DNA of 64,000 nucleotides, taken from assembly GCA_958428365.1 (NCBI GenBank), contig CAUAFT010000014.1:4225-68224 (forward strand), written 5' to 3'. This DNA is from an uncultured Lachnospiraceae bacterium (lineage in GTDB: Bacteria; Bacillota; Clostridia; Lachnospirales; Lachnospiraceae). Both the position numbers and the translations under genes were made by a program. Below, piece by piece: positions 7,482 to 16,345 of this stretch. How positions within the stretch are numbered: position 1 is the stretch's first letter; the number at the start of each line of letters is the position of its first letter. Below the pieces are notes generated by a model. The model searched no databases, was not told where the DNA came from, and saw only the letters and a program-made list of their open reading frames with translations.

Positions 7482-8615
7482 ATGGATGACTTAACAAAAT
7501 TAAAAACGGCATTTAGTCTTATCGTTATTGGTTTATATGAAAAAGAACAGCAGAAAAAAGAAGGTGAATATTGTTATAGCAAGAAACTTATTCACGGTAT
7601 TAATATCTTTCAAAGTTTGAATTATAAGTATAATCCTAAGGGATTTGATTTTAGTAAGATGCATGAGCAAAGTTTTATTACAAACTATGCTATGCAGCCG
7701 GTGTCTCAATGGTTTGATGGATGGGAAAAAACAGATGAATTAGATTTGGTGAATCAAGGATTTTATTATATGGATGCATTGGTCGGGGATAGTGGATTTA
7801 ACACTTTTCATGTTAATGACAATTGTGAAGATTATATTGAATATGTGGAAAAGGATGTTGTTGCAGGAATAGAACAAAGGGCAGTTTATGATTGTTTAAG
7901 GGCATTAAATCAAGATGAATATGTGAATTTGAGAAAATACTTTATAGACTATCCGATAACTAATCTTGAAGAATTGCGTAAGTTAAAACTTACATATTCT
8001 GAAAACGACATAGCGTTGCATGCAATAGAAAATGCTTACGAAGAAATAATGGAAGATTGTTTTGTTTGTCCGAAGTGCGGTTGGACCTTGCAGAAAGAAA
8101 AGATAGGTATGCGATGCCAAAATCGTTCTTGTTGTGAAGAAAAATATATTCAAGGTGAACTCAAAGGTATTTTAGGTGAGTCGGGGATGCTGCGCTTAAA
8201 GAGAGGTGTAATGAAATATATTTCTGTTCCAGGAAAACTGGAGTTGGAGATATATAATTATTGTAACAAGCACAAAGTTCAAAGTGTATTATGGCCGGAA
8301 ATGGATAAGTATGATATCGGTATTACTTTTCCTAATGGTGATGTATGGGCAATTGATGCAAAAGCGATAAGAGAACCTCAATTTTTAAAGGAAAATATAA
8401 TTCGAGATGGTGGATTCCCTGATGGGGATTACAAAAGAGGTTTTTATGTAATTCCAGATGCATATGCAGATGACAGAACCGATTATTTAGATATAATAAA
8501 TCGCCAGTTAGGAAGTATGGGAAATAGAAATATACGTTGTATAAGATTACGTGATTTGAAAAAGGAAATAAGAGAAAGGGGTAAGAAAAATGAAAGAAAT
8601 AAAGAAGAAGTTTAA
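7482..8615 (+). CDS. pPIWI_RE-associated zinc-ribbon PD-(D/E)XK nuclease
   Basis: The 377-residue protein has a helical N-terminal region (1-190), a zinc ribbon with C196PKC199 and C212/C217-C218, and a C-terminal restriction-endonuclease fold: YD(278)IGITF, then WAID(292)AK(294), the PD-(D/E)XK catalytic pattern. This is the arrangement of the REase that accompanies pPIWI_RE proteins. ATG 7482 was chosen because GGAGG (7470-7474) is 7 bases away; the ATG at 7476 and the TTG at 7452 are badly placed. It overlaps the helicase gene by 26 bases. Predicted role: cleavage of invading DNA, perhaps at R-loops, with the next two proteins. Confidence 0.85.
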   Translation: MDDLTKLKTAFSLIVIGLYEKEQQKKEGEYCYSKKLIHGINIFQSLNYKYNPKGFDFSKMHEQSFITNYAMQPVSQWFDGWEKTDELDLVNQGFYYMDALVGDSGFNTFHVNDNCEDYIEYVEKDVVAGIEQRAVYDCLRALNQDEYVNLRKYFIDYPITNLEELRKLKLTYSENDIALHAIENAYEEIMEDCFVCPKCGWTLQKEKIGMRCQNRSCCEEKYIQGELKGILGESGMLRLKRGVMKYISVPGKLELEIYNYCNKHKVQSVLWPEMDKYDIGITFPNGDVWAIDAKAIREPQFLKENIIRDGGFPDGDYKRGFYVIPDAYADDRTDYLDIINRQLGSMGNRNIRCIRLRDLKKEIRERGKKNERNKEEV

Positions 8616-11600
8616 GATATATTATGATGAAAAAAATAGTTCTTTGAAAATAGAGCATTTTATCTTATTTGAAATGGCTCTCATGATGGTAGTTCATTTT
8701 AGAAAAGATGCTGATCCGAATAAAGGGTACATATTATTTACGAAGTATCATAATATTGGAAAATGGGAATATAATACAGATTCTTATGTTATCCAGAATG
8801 CAAGCATTTGTTTGAAAAAGTTTCGTTCAGAAAAAATATGGAAAGACACATTGAAGGAATATAAGAAAGATGAATATGCAGGAATACGTCTGTTTAATAT
8901 TTTTGATGATAAAATTACCGAAAAAGATACGAATAATTTGGTATACGCAGATCGTAAAGATGACTACATGCGATATATTAATTCATATAGTAGTACTAGA
9001 AGTGGAAAGTATGCAACTCAGGGGAGTTATAAATACTATAACAAAAACAATGAAGAAAAGCATGTTTATGTAAATCTTAATGAGGACATGGATGAGAAAA
9101 TCTGTAGTTTGCCAATAGAAGTAAAACAGCGTGAGAAGATAGACATTGATGTTGGAAGTTTAATTGATGCTGCTACAGAGATGAAAAAAATACTACCGGA
9201 AGACCATTGTGTAAATATACTTAAAAATAATTTTATCAAAGAAGTGAATGGTGGAAAAGTTAATCTGGCAACAAAACTGGAAATTGATAAAGTTATTAAC
9301 ATAGTGGGAATGGTTGGAGCAGGTAAGACAACATTACTGAAAACATTGACATATGTTTTGGACAAGCAAAAGAAAAAGGTTGTTATTGTAACCGATACAG
9401 TTGCAGAAGTTTTCAATTTGTATAAATATTTTCGTTCGTTGGGGTGCAAGTGCAGTCCATTAATAGGGAAGGCTGAACGTGTAAAGTATATTAATCAAAT
9501 GATTAGTGAGGATGCATATTATTTGGATGAAGATACATCCAAATATTTAACAACAAATTGTTTGGTTGATGGTTTGGACTTGGAAAATGAGAATGCGGTA
9601 TCATTTGGTGAAGAACCTTGTACTAAGTTGGAACATGGTAGCCAAAAATATGTATGTCCATATTTTGAACAGTGCGCTACCACTGCTATGCAGAGAGAGG
9701 CGGGAAAGAGTAATATTGTAATCACAACTGTTGCAGGATTTGTAATGAGTAGAGTGGGAAAATTGCAGAATATTTATCTTAAAGAGGTTGTTGAAACAGC
9801 AGACGTAGTGTTTTATGACGAATGTGACAGAGTACAGAAGAATTTAGATGATTTATTTACTCCTGCAACAGAATTTAATTCATTTATAAATGAATGTGCG
9901 GAAGATTATCATCAGTTTATGTTGGAATCAAATGCAAAACGACTGGAAAATATTGCAAGTATGTATTATGCGGAATTGCAATCGAAGTCCCCTACTGTAT
10001 TGGCATGTGTTTCCAATGCCGTAAAGGCTGCTAAAAACAGTGGGAGTAAAAGCGCCTTATCAAACACTTTTTCAGCATATACTCTATTAGATAGTATACA
10101 GGATGAGATTTCAGAGCATACAGTTAAAGAGATATATCAGTTAATGGATTTTGATAAATTGGAAATGAGCTCATTATATGATATTATGATTAGTTCGTGT
10201 GAAAGTATAAAAACGGATCGGTTCGAACTGTTATTGGCAGAATGGCTGGATAAAAATGAACCACGGCTTATCCTGGAGGATATGAATAAAGTATCTGAGG
10301 AAAATCCTAATATAAGTGAAAAGGAACTCAAGGATATTCGAAAAGAAATAGAAAAGAAAAATAGGAAAAAAATTGAGTTGCGAAAAAAAATACAGCTTAT
10401 TATTACACTGATTTTCTTCGATAAGTTTGTTATGAATATCGGAGATGCGTATGAGGATTCACAGGATATTACAATGGGATACAATGAGTTGGTAGGATTT
10501 ATCAGAACTCGCTTTACAGCTCAACAAGACTATTTACCATCTGCATTAATGGGAAATCTGTTTGGGATTAAATCAACAAATGAGGACGATATATTGTTGT
10601 TTAGACAATATGCATATGGAAGAGCTTTGTTAACAAATCTGCCATATTTAAGAGTAAATAGTGATGGAGTTCCTATTGGTCCGCATGTGATATTGTTATC
10701 CGGTTCCAGTTATGCGAAAGGCTCATATGAATATCATGTAAATGCAGATGTTAGTTATATAATTGAAGCAGATAAATCAGTTAGGGATTATATTGCAAGA
10801 ACACAGTTTGTGGAACTTGGATTGGAAGAACGTGTGTCTGGTAGTCCGTTGAAAAAAAGAGAAGAAATTTTGCGAAAAGTTGTAGATAAGTGTACGTTGA
10901 ATATTATTTCTGAACTTGATAAGGAAGGAAAAATCCTTTTGGTTGTCAATAGTTTTTCACAAGCGGAAGTTGTAGCAACACATTTGAGTGCGAATTTAAT
11001 CAAGCGAGGATGCAAAGAAGAGGTGTGCGCTTTGGTTTCAGACAGGAGTATTGACAAAGGAGAACCAGATAAATATATTCGTCGAGGTGAAGTTTACAAA
11101 TTTGATAAGAAAAAAGCAAGAATTTTAGTGGCTCCGGCGTTAGCAATAGAGCGCGGACACAATATTGTTGATGAGCATGGACATTCGTCGTTGAGTAGTG
11201 TATTCTTTTTGATTCGACCTATGGGGGTCCCTGATGATGTTAAAGAAAAAAGCATTAAGATGAATGGATACATGGCGACAAAAATGTATGAATATAAAGG
11301 TACGGATATATATGAAAAGAATTTATATGTACGGCAAGAGGCAACAAAATTTTGGAATCGAATGAATTATTCATCTAAAAGAAGGTTGGATAATTTGTGT
11401 GATACAGAGATAAAGACAGATTTGGTTGCCACAATGTTTGTACTGATATTGCAGATTTTCGGGCGTCTATGCAGAGTTACAGATGCTTCGAAAAATCCGC
11501 CTACAGTATATTTTGTTGACGGTGCTTTTAGAAAAAGGTCAGGTGTAGAAGAAGGATTTGATACATTAGATGAATTGTATTTATATTTGAAGAATATGTT

Positions 11601-11685
11601 GATGGATTCAGAGAATGGTGAAATTGCCAAGACATTATATGAACCATTTTTTACAGCATACGAAGGAGGAATTAGGCATGAGTAA
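8590..11685 (+). CDS. pPIWI_RE-associated DinG/XPD-like helicase
   Basis: A 1031-residue SF2-type helicase. Residues about 1-220 are an accessory region matching the pPIWI_RE-linked N-terminal modules (pPIWI_RE_Z/Y type, assigned by context). Walker A is GMVGAGKTT (240-248), Walker B is the DECD box (410-413). Between them four cysteines, C324, C344, C356 and C362, stand where DinG/XPD helicases bind a 4Fe-4S cluster. The second RecA-like domain includes LSGSSYAKG (about 700) and the end region QIFGRLCR (about 955). It should unwind DNA or DNA:RNA hybrids 5'-3' for the nuclease and pPIWI partner. Its start lies inside the nuclease gene and its end overlaps the pPIWI_RE gene by 8 bases. Confidence 0.85.
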   Translation: MKEIKKKFKIYYDEKNSSLKIEHFILFEMALMMVVHFRKDADPNKGYILFTKYHNIGKWEYNTDSYVIQNASICLKKFRSEKIWKDTLKEYKKDEYAGIRLFNIFDDKITEKDTNNLVYADRKDDYMRYINSYSSTRSGKYATQGSYKYYNKNNEEKHVYVNLNEDMDEKICSLPIEVKQREKIDIDVGSLIDAATEMKKILPEDHCVNILKNNFIKEVNGGKVNLATKLEIDKVINIVGMVGAGKTTLLKTLTYVLDKQKKKVVIVTDTVAEVFNLYKYFRSLGCKCSPLIGKAERVKYINQMISEDAYYLDEDTSKYLTTNCLVDGLDLENENAVSFGEEPCTKLEHGSQKYVCPYFEQCATTAMQREAGKSNIVITTVAGFVMSRVGKLQNIYLKEVVETADVVFYDECDRVQKNLDDLFTPATEFNSFINECAEDYHQFMLESNAKRLENIASMYYAELQSKSPTVLACVSNAVKAAKNSGSKSALSNTFSAYTLLDSIQDEISEHTVKEIYQLMDFDKLEMSSLYDIMISSCESIKTDRFELLLAEWLDKNEPRLILEDMNKVSEENPNISEKELKDIRKEIEKKNRKKIELRKKIQLIITLIFFDKFVMNIGDAYEDSQDITMGYNELVGFIRTRFTAQQDYLPSALMGNLFGIKSTNEDDILLFRQYAYGRALLTNLPYLRVNSDGVPIGPHVILLSGSSYAKGSYEYHVNADVSYIIEADKSVRDYIARTQFVELGLEERVSGSPLKKREEILRKVVDKCTLNIISELDKEGKILLVVNSFSQAEVVATHLSANLIKRGCKEEVCALVSDRSIDKGEPDKYIRRGEVYKFDKKKARILVAPALAIERGHNIVDEHGHSSLSSVFFLIRPMGVPDDVKEKSIKMNGYMATKMYEYKGTDIYEKNLYVRQEATKFWNRMNYSSKRRLDNLCDTEIKTDLVATMFVLILQIFGRLCRVTDASKNPPTVYFVDGAFRKRSGVEEGFDTLDELYLYLKNMLMDSENGEIAKTLYEPFFTAYEGGIRHE

Positions 11686-14167
11686 TCATACAAATATATA
11701 TCCAATGGCGTTTGTGCCAAATAGTGAAGTAATGTGTAAACTTTATTATGTAGGTTTTCCTAAAGCGTGGAAAGAGAAACTTGTAAAGGTTGAAAGGATG
11801 GTAAAACCAAAATGGAGCGGTGTGTATGCACTTCCAACATATGCCCTTAAGAATAGCTTAGGAGCTTGGTTAGATGGAATAATTGAACTGGCTCCTCTTA
11901 GAATGGAATCCAACGATGAAATGTGGGCGATTTCATGCGAACAAGAGATAAATACGAAGTTATTATTTGAACACATAGTAATATGGCTGCATTCGTATTA
12001 TTTAAGTAATCCCAAATTGCACCCTAATGCAAGGATAGAAATTCAAGAGTTGATTAACAGTATGAGCATTGATGAATTGGATAATTTGGTAGGTAGCAAG
12101 TTGGTTAGGTTGTTTGATGTTGAGGGCATTCCTACAGAGAATTATTCTTATTCAGCTTTTACGTTGATGGTAACTAATGCGCTAGTTGGTAAAAGTATTG
12201 TGATAGATGGTCATGAGGTGGTTCTAAATTATGCAGGAAAAAATCAATTAATTTCCGATATGCAAGGAGATGGGAATAATGTTTATTCTTATGGAGTTTC
12301 CTTTTCGTTACAAACAGTTCCGCCAGAAAGAAAATCTTTACTTTTGTGTGATTGTTGTATACATAGATGGATACCAGGTAAATGGAAAGATAAACCATAC
12401 TTAAATAAAGATAACATGGTAGCACATGTATGGGTGGGAAATAATAGGATTTATAAGCTGCCGATATTCCAAAAGTATAAGACTGAAGAGGAATATTTTT
12501 GGCAGAAAACAGAAGAAAAATATTATAATCTATATAATTATAGGTCGCTCCCCACTGCAAGAGAAGTTATTGATTCAATTGACAAGTGGTTGTCTGAAAA
12601 TCAGAAAATTACTTGCCTTTATAAAAATGGAATGGATGGTTTTGGTTTTACAAAGAATAGCATTGGTACTGGCGTTAGTGTGCCAGAAAAGAAGGATATA
12701 TTTGATGGTGTATTATCGCATATTGCAGAAATGGTATATAAAATAGATGGTGTCGAGAGGGTAAAATCTTCAAAAAACGCAAGGAAAAAGTTGAAATTGG
12801 ATCAAATTAACTTTAATAAAGAACTCACAGACGAACAAAGAGTGCTTGTGGCAAATAGGGTTAAAGAATGTATTGAAGCCAATCGATTAAATTTGGAAGT
12901 TTATTATAGGGATGATGCAATAGAATGTGCAGAAGAGATAATGGCCAAACTTGAAAATATTTTTCAAACTACAGAAGAGATGACGTTTGATATCAAAATG
13001 TGCCAGCTTGGAAGGCTAGGAGAGGCTCTTGACAATTCTGATAGTGCATCAGTTTTAAAACGAATTAAAGAATTTGAGAAAGAAGTGGAGGTTGCTAATC
13101 AAATTACAGCGTGTATAGTATTGCTACCAGGTAAGGACAAGTTTGACAAAGGCGATCCTAAAGATGCTATTCGTTGTGGTTTTGCTTTACGGAATCGACT
13201 TACGCAATTTATTACACCTTGGAATAATGACGATGATGAGAAAGGAGTTGCAAACAAAATAACTAGTGCAATAGAGGATTTATGTCGTCAGTTGGGGTAT
13301 GTCAGAGGGCTTGATGAGAAAGTAATAGCTACTAAAGAATCTTTGGTGCATACACCTATAATAGGAATGCATGTTATGACACAGATAAAGACAATATATG
13401 GTAAAGCGAGATTTTTACCGTTGTGTGTTGAACTAGACTATGTTTCTGGAAAGGCATATGTTGAATGTGATGCATTTAGACAGACACGTGTTCCGTATCG
13501 TGAAGCTGCATTTGAACTGGCACGGTTGAGTCTAGATAAAGATTTTGAGAAGAAATGCGATGCTGCATCAAGAGGAATGTTTAAGCAGAAGATGGTAATG
13601 TGGAAGAATGTGTATAAGAACAAAAATCTTTTGGTATTAATTGAAGCAAATGGTAATACTAGAGCAATATGCAATGGTATTACGGATGGACAGATACAAA
13701 AATACAGATATCTGGAGCATTATTGTCCGGAAGAAATAGAGGTTGGAACTAAAGAAAGCAGTTATAAATTGAATCTTAATGATTCTGGTGTGAGATTTAT
13801 ACGTATTAGGCGAAATGGAGAAGTTCCAGACTATTATACGGATTTGTCAGAAAAGGAAGGATACTCGGCGTCAAGCGGAGTGTTTAGGTATGGTCAGGAT
13901 TATTGGTCAGTAGCTGGTAGACCGAATGATAAAGCATATAAGCGTAGTTATAAAAATACGAAGTACAATATGCCAAGTCAAAATTTTTCTGAGCGTGATA
14001 TGATTGAAATATATCCTATACAGTTACAGAAAGGTGATGATCCGGATGAATGGGTGAATTATACCGATTCTCTGCGTTTGGGAGCAATTCAATATGATGA
14101 GGCAACGATTATGCCTATTCCAGTTCATTTGGCAAGTAAATTGCAAGAGTATATATTGGAAAAATAA
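11678..14167 (+). CDS. pPIWI_RE protein (prokaryotic Argonaute-like)
   Basis: The 829-residue protein fits the pPIWI_RE family, PIWI/RNase H-like proteins predicted to bind guide nucleic acid or R-loops. The N-terminus (about 1-350) matches the X domain, the middle (about 380-480) a MID-like region, and the C-terminus carries the family signatures: RFIRIRRNGEVPDYY, the QDYWSVAGRP segment, then IEIYPIQLQKGDDPDEW and a final PIPVHLASKLQEYI. ATG 11678 is preceded by AAGGAGG (11663-11669) and overlaps the helicase stop by 8 bases; an in-frame upstream start at 11615 lacks a ribosome site. I could not assign catalytic residues with certainty, so it may act as a guide-binding rather than cutting protein. 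Confidence 0.82.
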   Translation: MSNHTNIYPMAFVPNSEVMCKLYYVGFPKAWKEKLVKVERMVKPKWSGVYALPTYALKNSLGAWLDGIIELAPLRMESNDEMWAISCEQEINTKLLFEHIVIWLHSYYLSNPKLHPNARIEIQELINSMSIDELDNLVGSKLVRLFDVEGIPTENYSYSAFTLMVTNALVGKSIVIDGHEVVLNYAGKNQLISDMQGDGNNVYSYGVSFSLQTVPPERKSLLLCDCCIHRWIPGKWKDKPYLNKDNMVAHVWVGNNRIYKLPIFQKYKTEEEYFWQKTEEKYYNLYNYRSLPTAREVIDSIDKWLSENQKITCLYKNGMDGFGFTKNSIGTGVSVPEKKDIFDGVLSHIAEMVYKIDGVERVKSSKNARKKLKLDQINFNKELTDEQRVLVANRVKECIEANRLNLEVYYRDDAIECAEEIMAKLENIFQTTEEMTFDIKMCQLGRLGEALDNSDSASVLKRIKEFEKEVEVANQITACIVLLPGKDKFDKGDPKDAIRCGFALRNRLTQFITPWNNDDDEKGVANKITSAIEDLCRQLGYVRGLDEKVIATKESLVHTPIIGMHVMTQIKTIYGKARFLPLCVELDYVSGKAYVECDAFRQTRVPYREAAFELARLSLDKDFEKKCDAASRGMFKQKMVMWKNVYKNKNLLVLIEANGNTRAICNGITDGQIQKYRYLEHYCPEEIEVGTKESSYKLNLNDSGVRFIRIRRNGEVPDYYTDLSEKEGYSASSGVFRYGQDYWSVAGRPNDKAYKRSYKNTKYNMPSQNFSERDMIEIYPIQLQKGDDPDEWVNYTDSLRLGAIQYDEATIMPIPVHLASKLQEYILEK

Positions 14168-14604
14168 TCAGTCCCTGGATTACCTCCAAGGTGGTTGACG
14201 AAGAGTTTCTCAATCAGATAAGGAAGATGAAAAGAAATAATAAGACAGTTAAAATCTGCTTTGGATATCATAAGACAGATTATACCATCAATCAGATTGA
14301 TAAGATTGTAGAAACGGATAATTTTGGAAACGGCAAGGAAGAGCATACGCGGGCAATTCAGGAATTAAAAAATGTTTTAGAAGAAAATTTGAAATATTCT
14401 CCTCCTTTGCACTCTAAGATTCTCATAGTAGATGATGAATTTATGGTGATAGGATCTTATAATTGGCTGTCCAATTATGGAAAGCGTGTGAATGTCAAAG
14501 ATGAGATTGGCTGTTTGATTTATGATAAGCAGGCGATCGAATTTGTAAACCGCAGATATGGACTGAAGGAGTGTAGAGAAAAATCTCCATTTATGATAAA
14601 ATAA
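14164..14604 (+). pseudogene. PLD-family nuclease, C-terminal fragment
   Basis: The frame opens in the last codons of the pPIWI_RE gene with IISPWITSKVVDEEFL, a phospholipase D-like strand-helix that belongs inside a domain rather than at a start, and continues to a clear half HKD site: LHSKILIVDDEFMVIGSYNW (H...K...GSYN). There is no good start codon with a ribosome site; GTG 14191 is the first candidate. So the gene has lost its front end exactly where the pPIWI_RE module ends. It probably belonged to the restriction island now downstream. Activity as a short protein is unlikely but not excluded, since PLD enzymes can dimerise. Confidence 0.65.
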
Positions 14605-14662
14605 CCATGGACTTACGGAAACGTAGCTCCAATCTGAGGTTACTAAGGGAGAACGACGGAAA

Positions 14663-16345
14663 ATGCAAGCGGATATCGAAAAGTTTCTCATAACGAAAGA
14701 GGGGAAGGACGCATATAAGAAATACCATAAATTATGTCAGATAAACCCACAGAATTTATATGTGGATGAGACGGATTTTGAAGTACGGTATAGGGAAGAA
14801 CATCTCTTATTAGAGAAATGTCTTTGCTATTTCACTGCGAAGGGCTATGAGTTGGAAAAAATCATTGCGGATATACCGGAGATTCTGGAATACTATCCGT
14901 ATTTTAAAACAAAGATGGAATTTCCATCTGTAGATATGCAAAAAGAACCGTTCTATATACTTTTGCGGGAATGGAATATAGATTTTTACGGAAAAGTCAA
15001 TCCCAGAAGATACGGGGAATATTATACCTCCCTGGAGATGATTCGGGTGGCGCTGCCGGAGCTGGAATGCCGGCTTGAGCATACAGTGATCGATCCTTCC
15101 TGTGGATCGGGATTTATTCTGTATGCCTATGTGGCGGAGCTTCTAAAGGAGACGGGAAAGCAATATGACAGAGAAATACTCATACGCAGTATCCAGAAAA
15201 ATATCTATGGATTTGATGTTTTTCCCGTGGCAGTGATTACGACAAAGCTCCTGCTGGGTTACTGCCTGTATGAGAATTTTGGATTTTTTGATGGGATATT
15301 TCAATTTTGCAACGTGAGGGTACTCAACACATTGAGCACGTTAAAATGCCTCTCGAAGGACAATAAGGGAGTTCCGCAGTTCGATCTGATCATAGGGAAT
15401 CCCCCTTTTTTCCGGGTGAATCCCAACAGCTCCCGGAACGTCTGCAAATGTACGCAGTATGGTCATCAGTATTCCCACAGCCTGTTCCTGCATTGGAGCT
15501 TGCAGTATCTGAAGGACAAAGGCGATTTCTGTTTGATACTGCCGGAATCCATGTTGACCGGATATTATTACCAGAAGGTGAGAAAGGAACTGTTAGAGAA
15601 GGCGTCCATCCGCAACATCATTATCAACAAAGAGCATGAAAAATTATTTGACGTTCAGCAGGACGTTATGATATTGATTGGGAGGAAGGGGAACCGGGAG
15701 GACTTCTACTATACTTCCTCTTCCGATATCAGCGACAGAGTGATAAAGCGCTACAAGCTGCCCATCGCCCTTTGCGATAACCGCTGCTTCGTGATTCCGG
15801 CGATCAAAGGAGACGAGAGCCTGGAGATTCTAAGAGAGATATCACAGGATGAGATGATCCCGGAGTTGGAAAAATTTCAGGTCAGCACGGGGAACTATGT
15901 CTGGAATCAAAATAAGGACAGGTGTTTTCGGGAAAAAGGAGAGGGAAGACTGCCCTTAATATCGGGACCGAGTATTGTAGACGGAGAGATTGTTGTGGAG
16001 CACAACAGGAAGAATACTTATATGTACTGCGAGCCGGATAAGCCCCATTATATTCTGAATAAAAAAGCCATTCTGTTCAGAAGGATGTCTCCCATGGAGA
16101 ATCCCAGGAGATTTGTTGGCGCTATCATAGAGCCGGAGGAAACGGGCAGCTATGTTGTTGAGAATCATGTGAACATTGTCAGCGGAAATGAAGAACATCT
16201 GGAGCGGATGTATCGGTTTTTGGATTCTGAGAAGTTCAATGAAGCGTTGAAGATGTTCTGCAGGACGAATCAGGTATCCGTCAGCGATATCCATATCGTA
16301 TTTGAAATATTGACAAAGCTGAGGAAGGTGGAGTCTGGTGAATGA
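14663..16345 (+). CDS. N6-adenine DNA methyltransferase (type IIG partner)
   Basis: A 560-residue gamma-class adenine methyltransferase: SAM-binding motif I DPSCGSGFI (144-152), catalytic motif IV NPPF (246-249), and a C-terminal target-recognition half (about 380-540). A helical front of about 110 residues precedes the NPRRYGEYYT motif X. It transfers a methyl group from SAM to adenine in the recognition site. AGGGAG at 14647 lies 10 bases before ATG 14663. It overlaps the next gene by 8 bases; since type IIG enzymes often methylate only one strand, this separate enzyme probably protects the other strand or the hemimethylated site. Confidence 0.85.
   Translation: MQADIEKFLITKEGKDAYKKYHKLCQINPQNLYVDETDFEVRYREEHLLLEKCLCYFTAKGYELEKIIADIPEILEYYPYFKTKMEFPSVDMQKEPFYILLREWNIDFYGKVNPRRYGEYYTSLEMIRVALPELECRLEHTVIDPSCGSGFILYAYVAELLKETGKQYDREILIRSIQKNIYGFDVFPVAVITTKLLLGYCLYENFGFFDGIFQFCNVRVLNTLSTLKCLSKDNKGVPQFDLIIGNPPFFRVNPNSSRNVCKCTQYGHQYSHSLFLHWSLQYLKDKGDFCLILPESMLTGYYYQKVRKELLEKASIRNIIINKEHEKLFDVQQDVMILIGRKGNREDFYYTSSSDISDRVIKRYKLPIALCDNRCFVIPAIKGDESLEILREISQDEMIPELEKFQVSTGNYVWNQNKDRCFREKGEGRLPLISGPSIVDGEIVVEHNRKNTYMYCEPDKPHYILNKKAILFRRMSPMENPRRFVGAIIEPEETGSYVVENHVNIVSGNEEHLERMYRFLDSEKFNEALKMFCRTNQVSVSDIHIVFEILTKLRKVESGE

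Noticed and set aside
11615..11677. Longer pPIWI_RE start inside the helicase gene
   Set aside because: No ribosome site at 11615, whereas AAGGAGG stands 8 bases before 11678.
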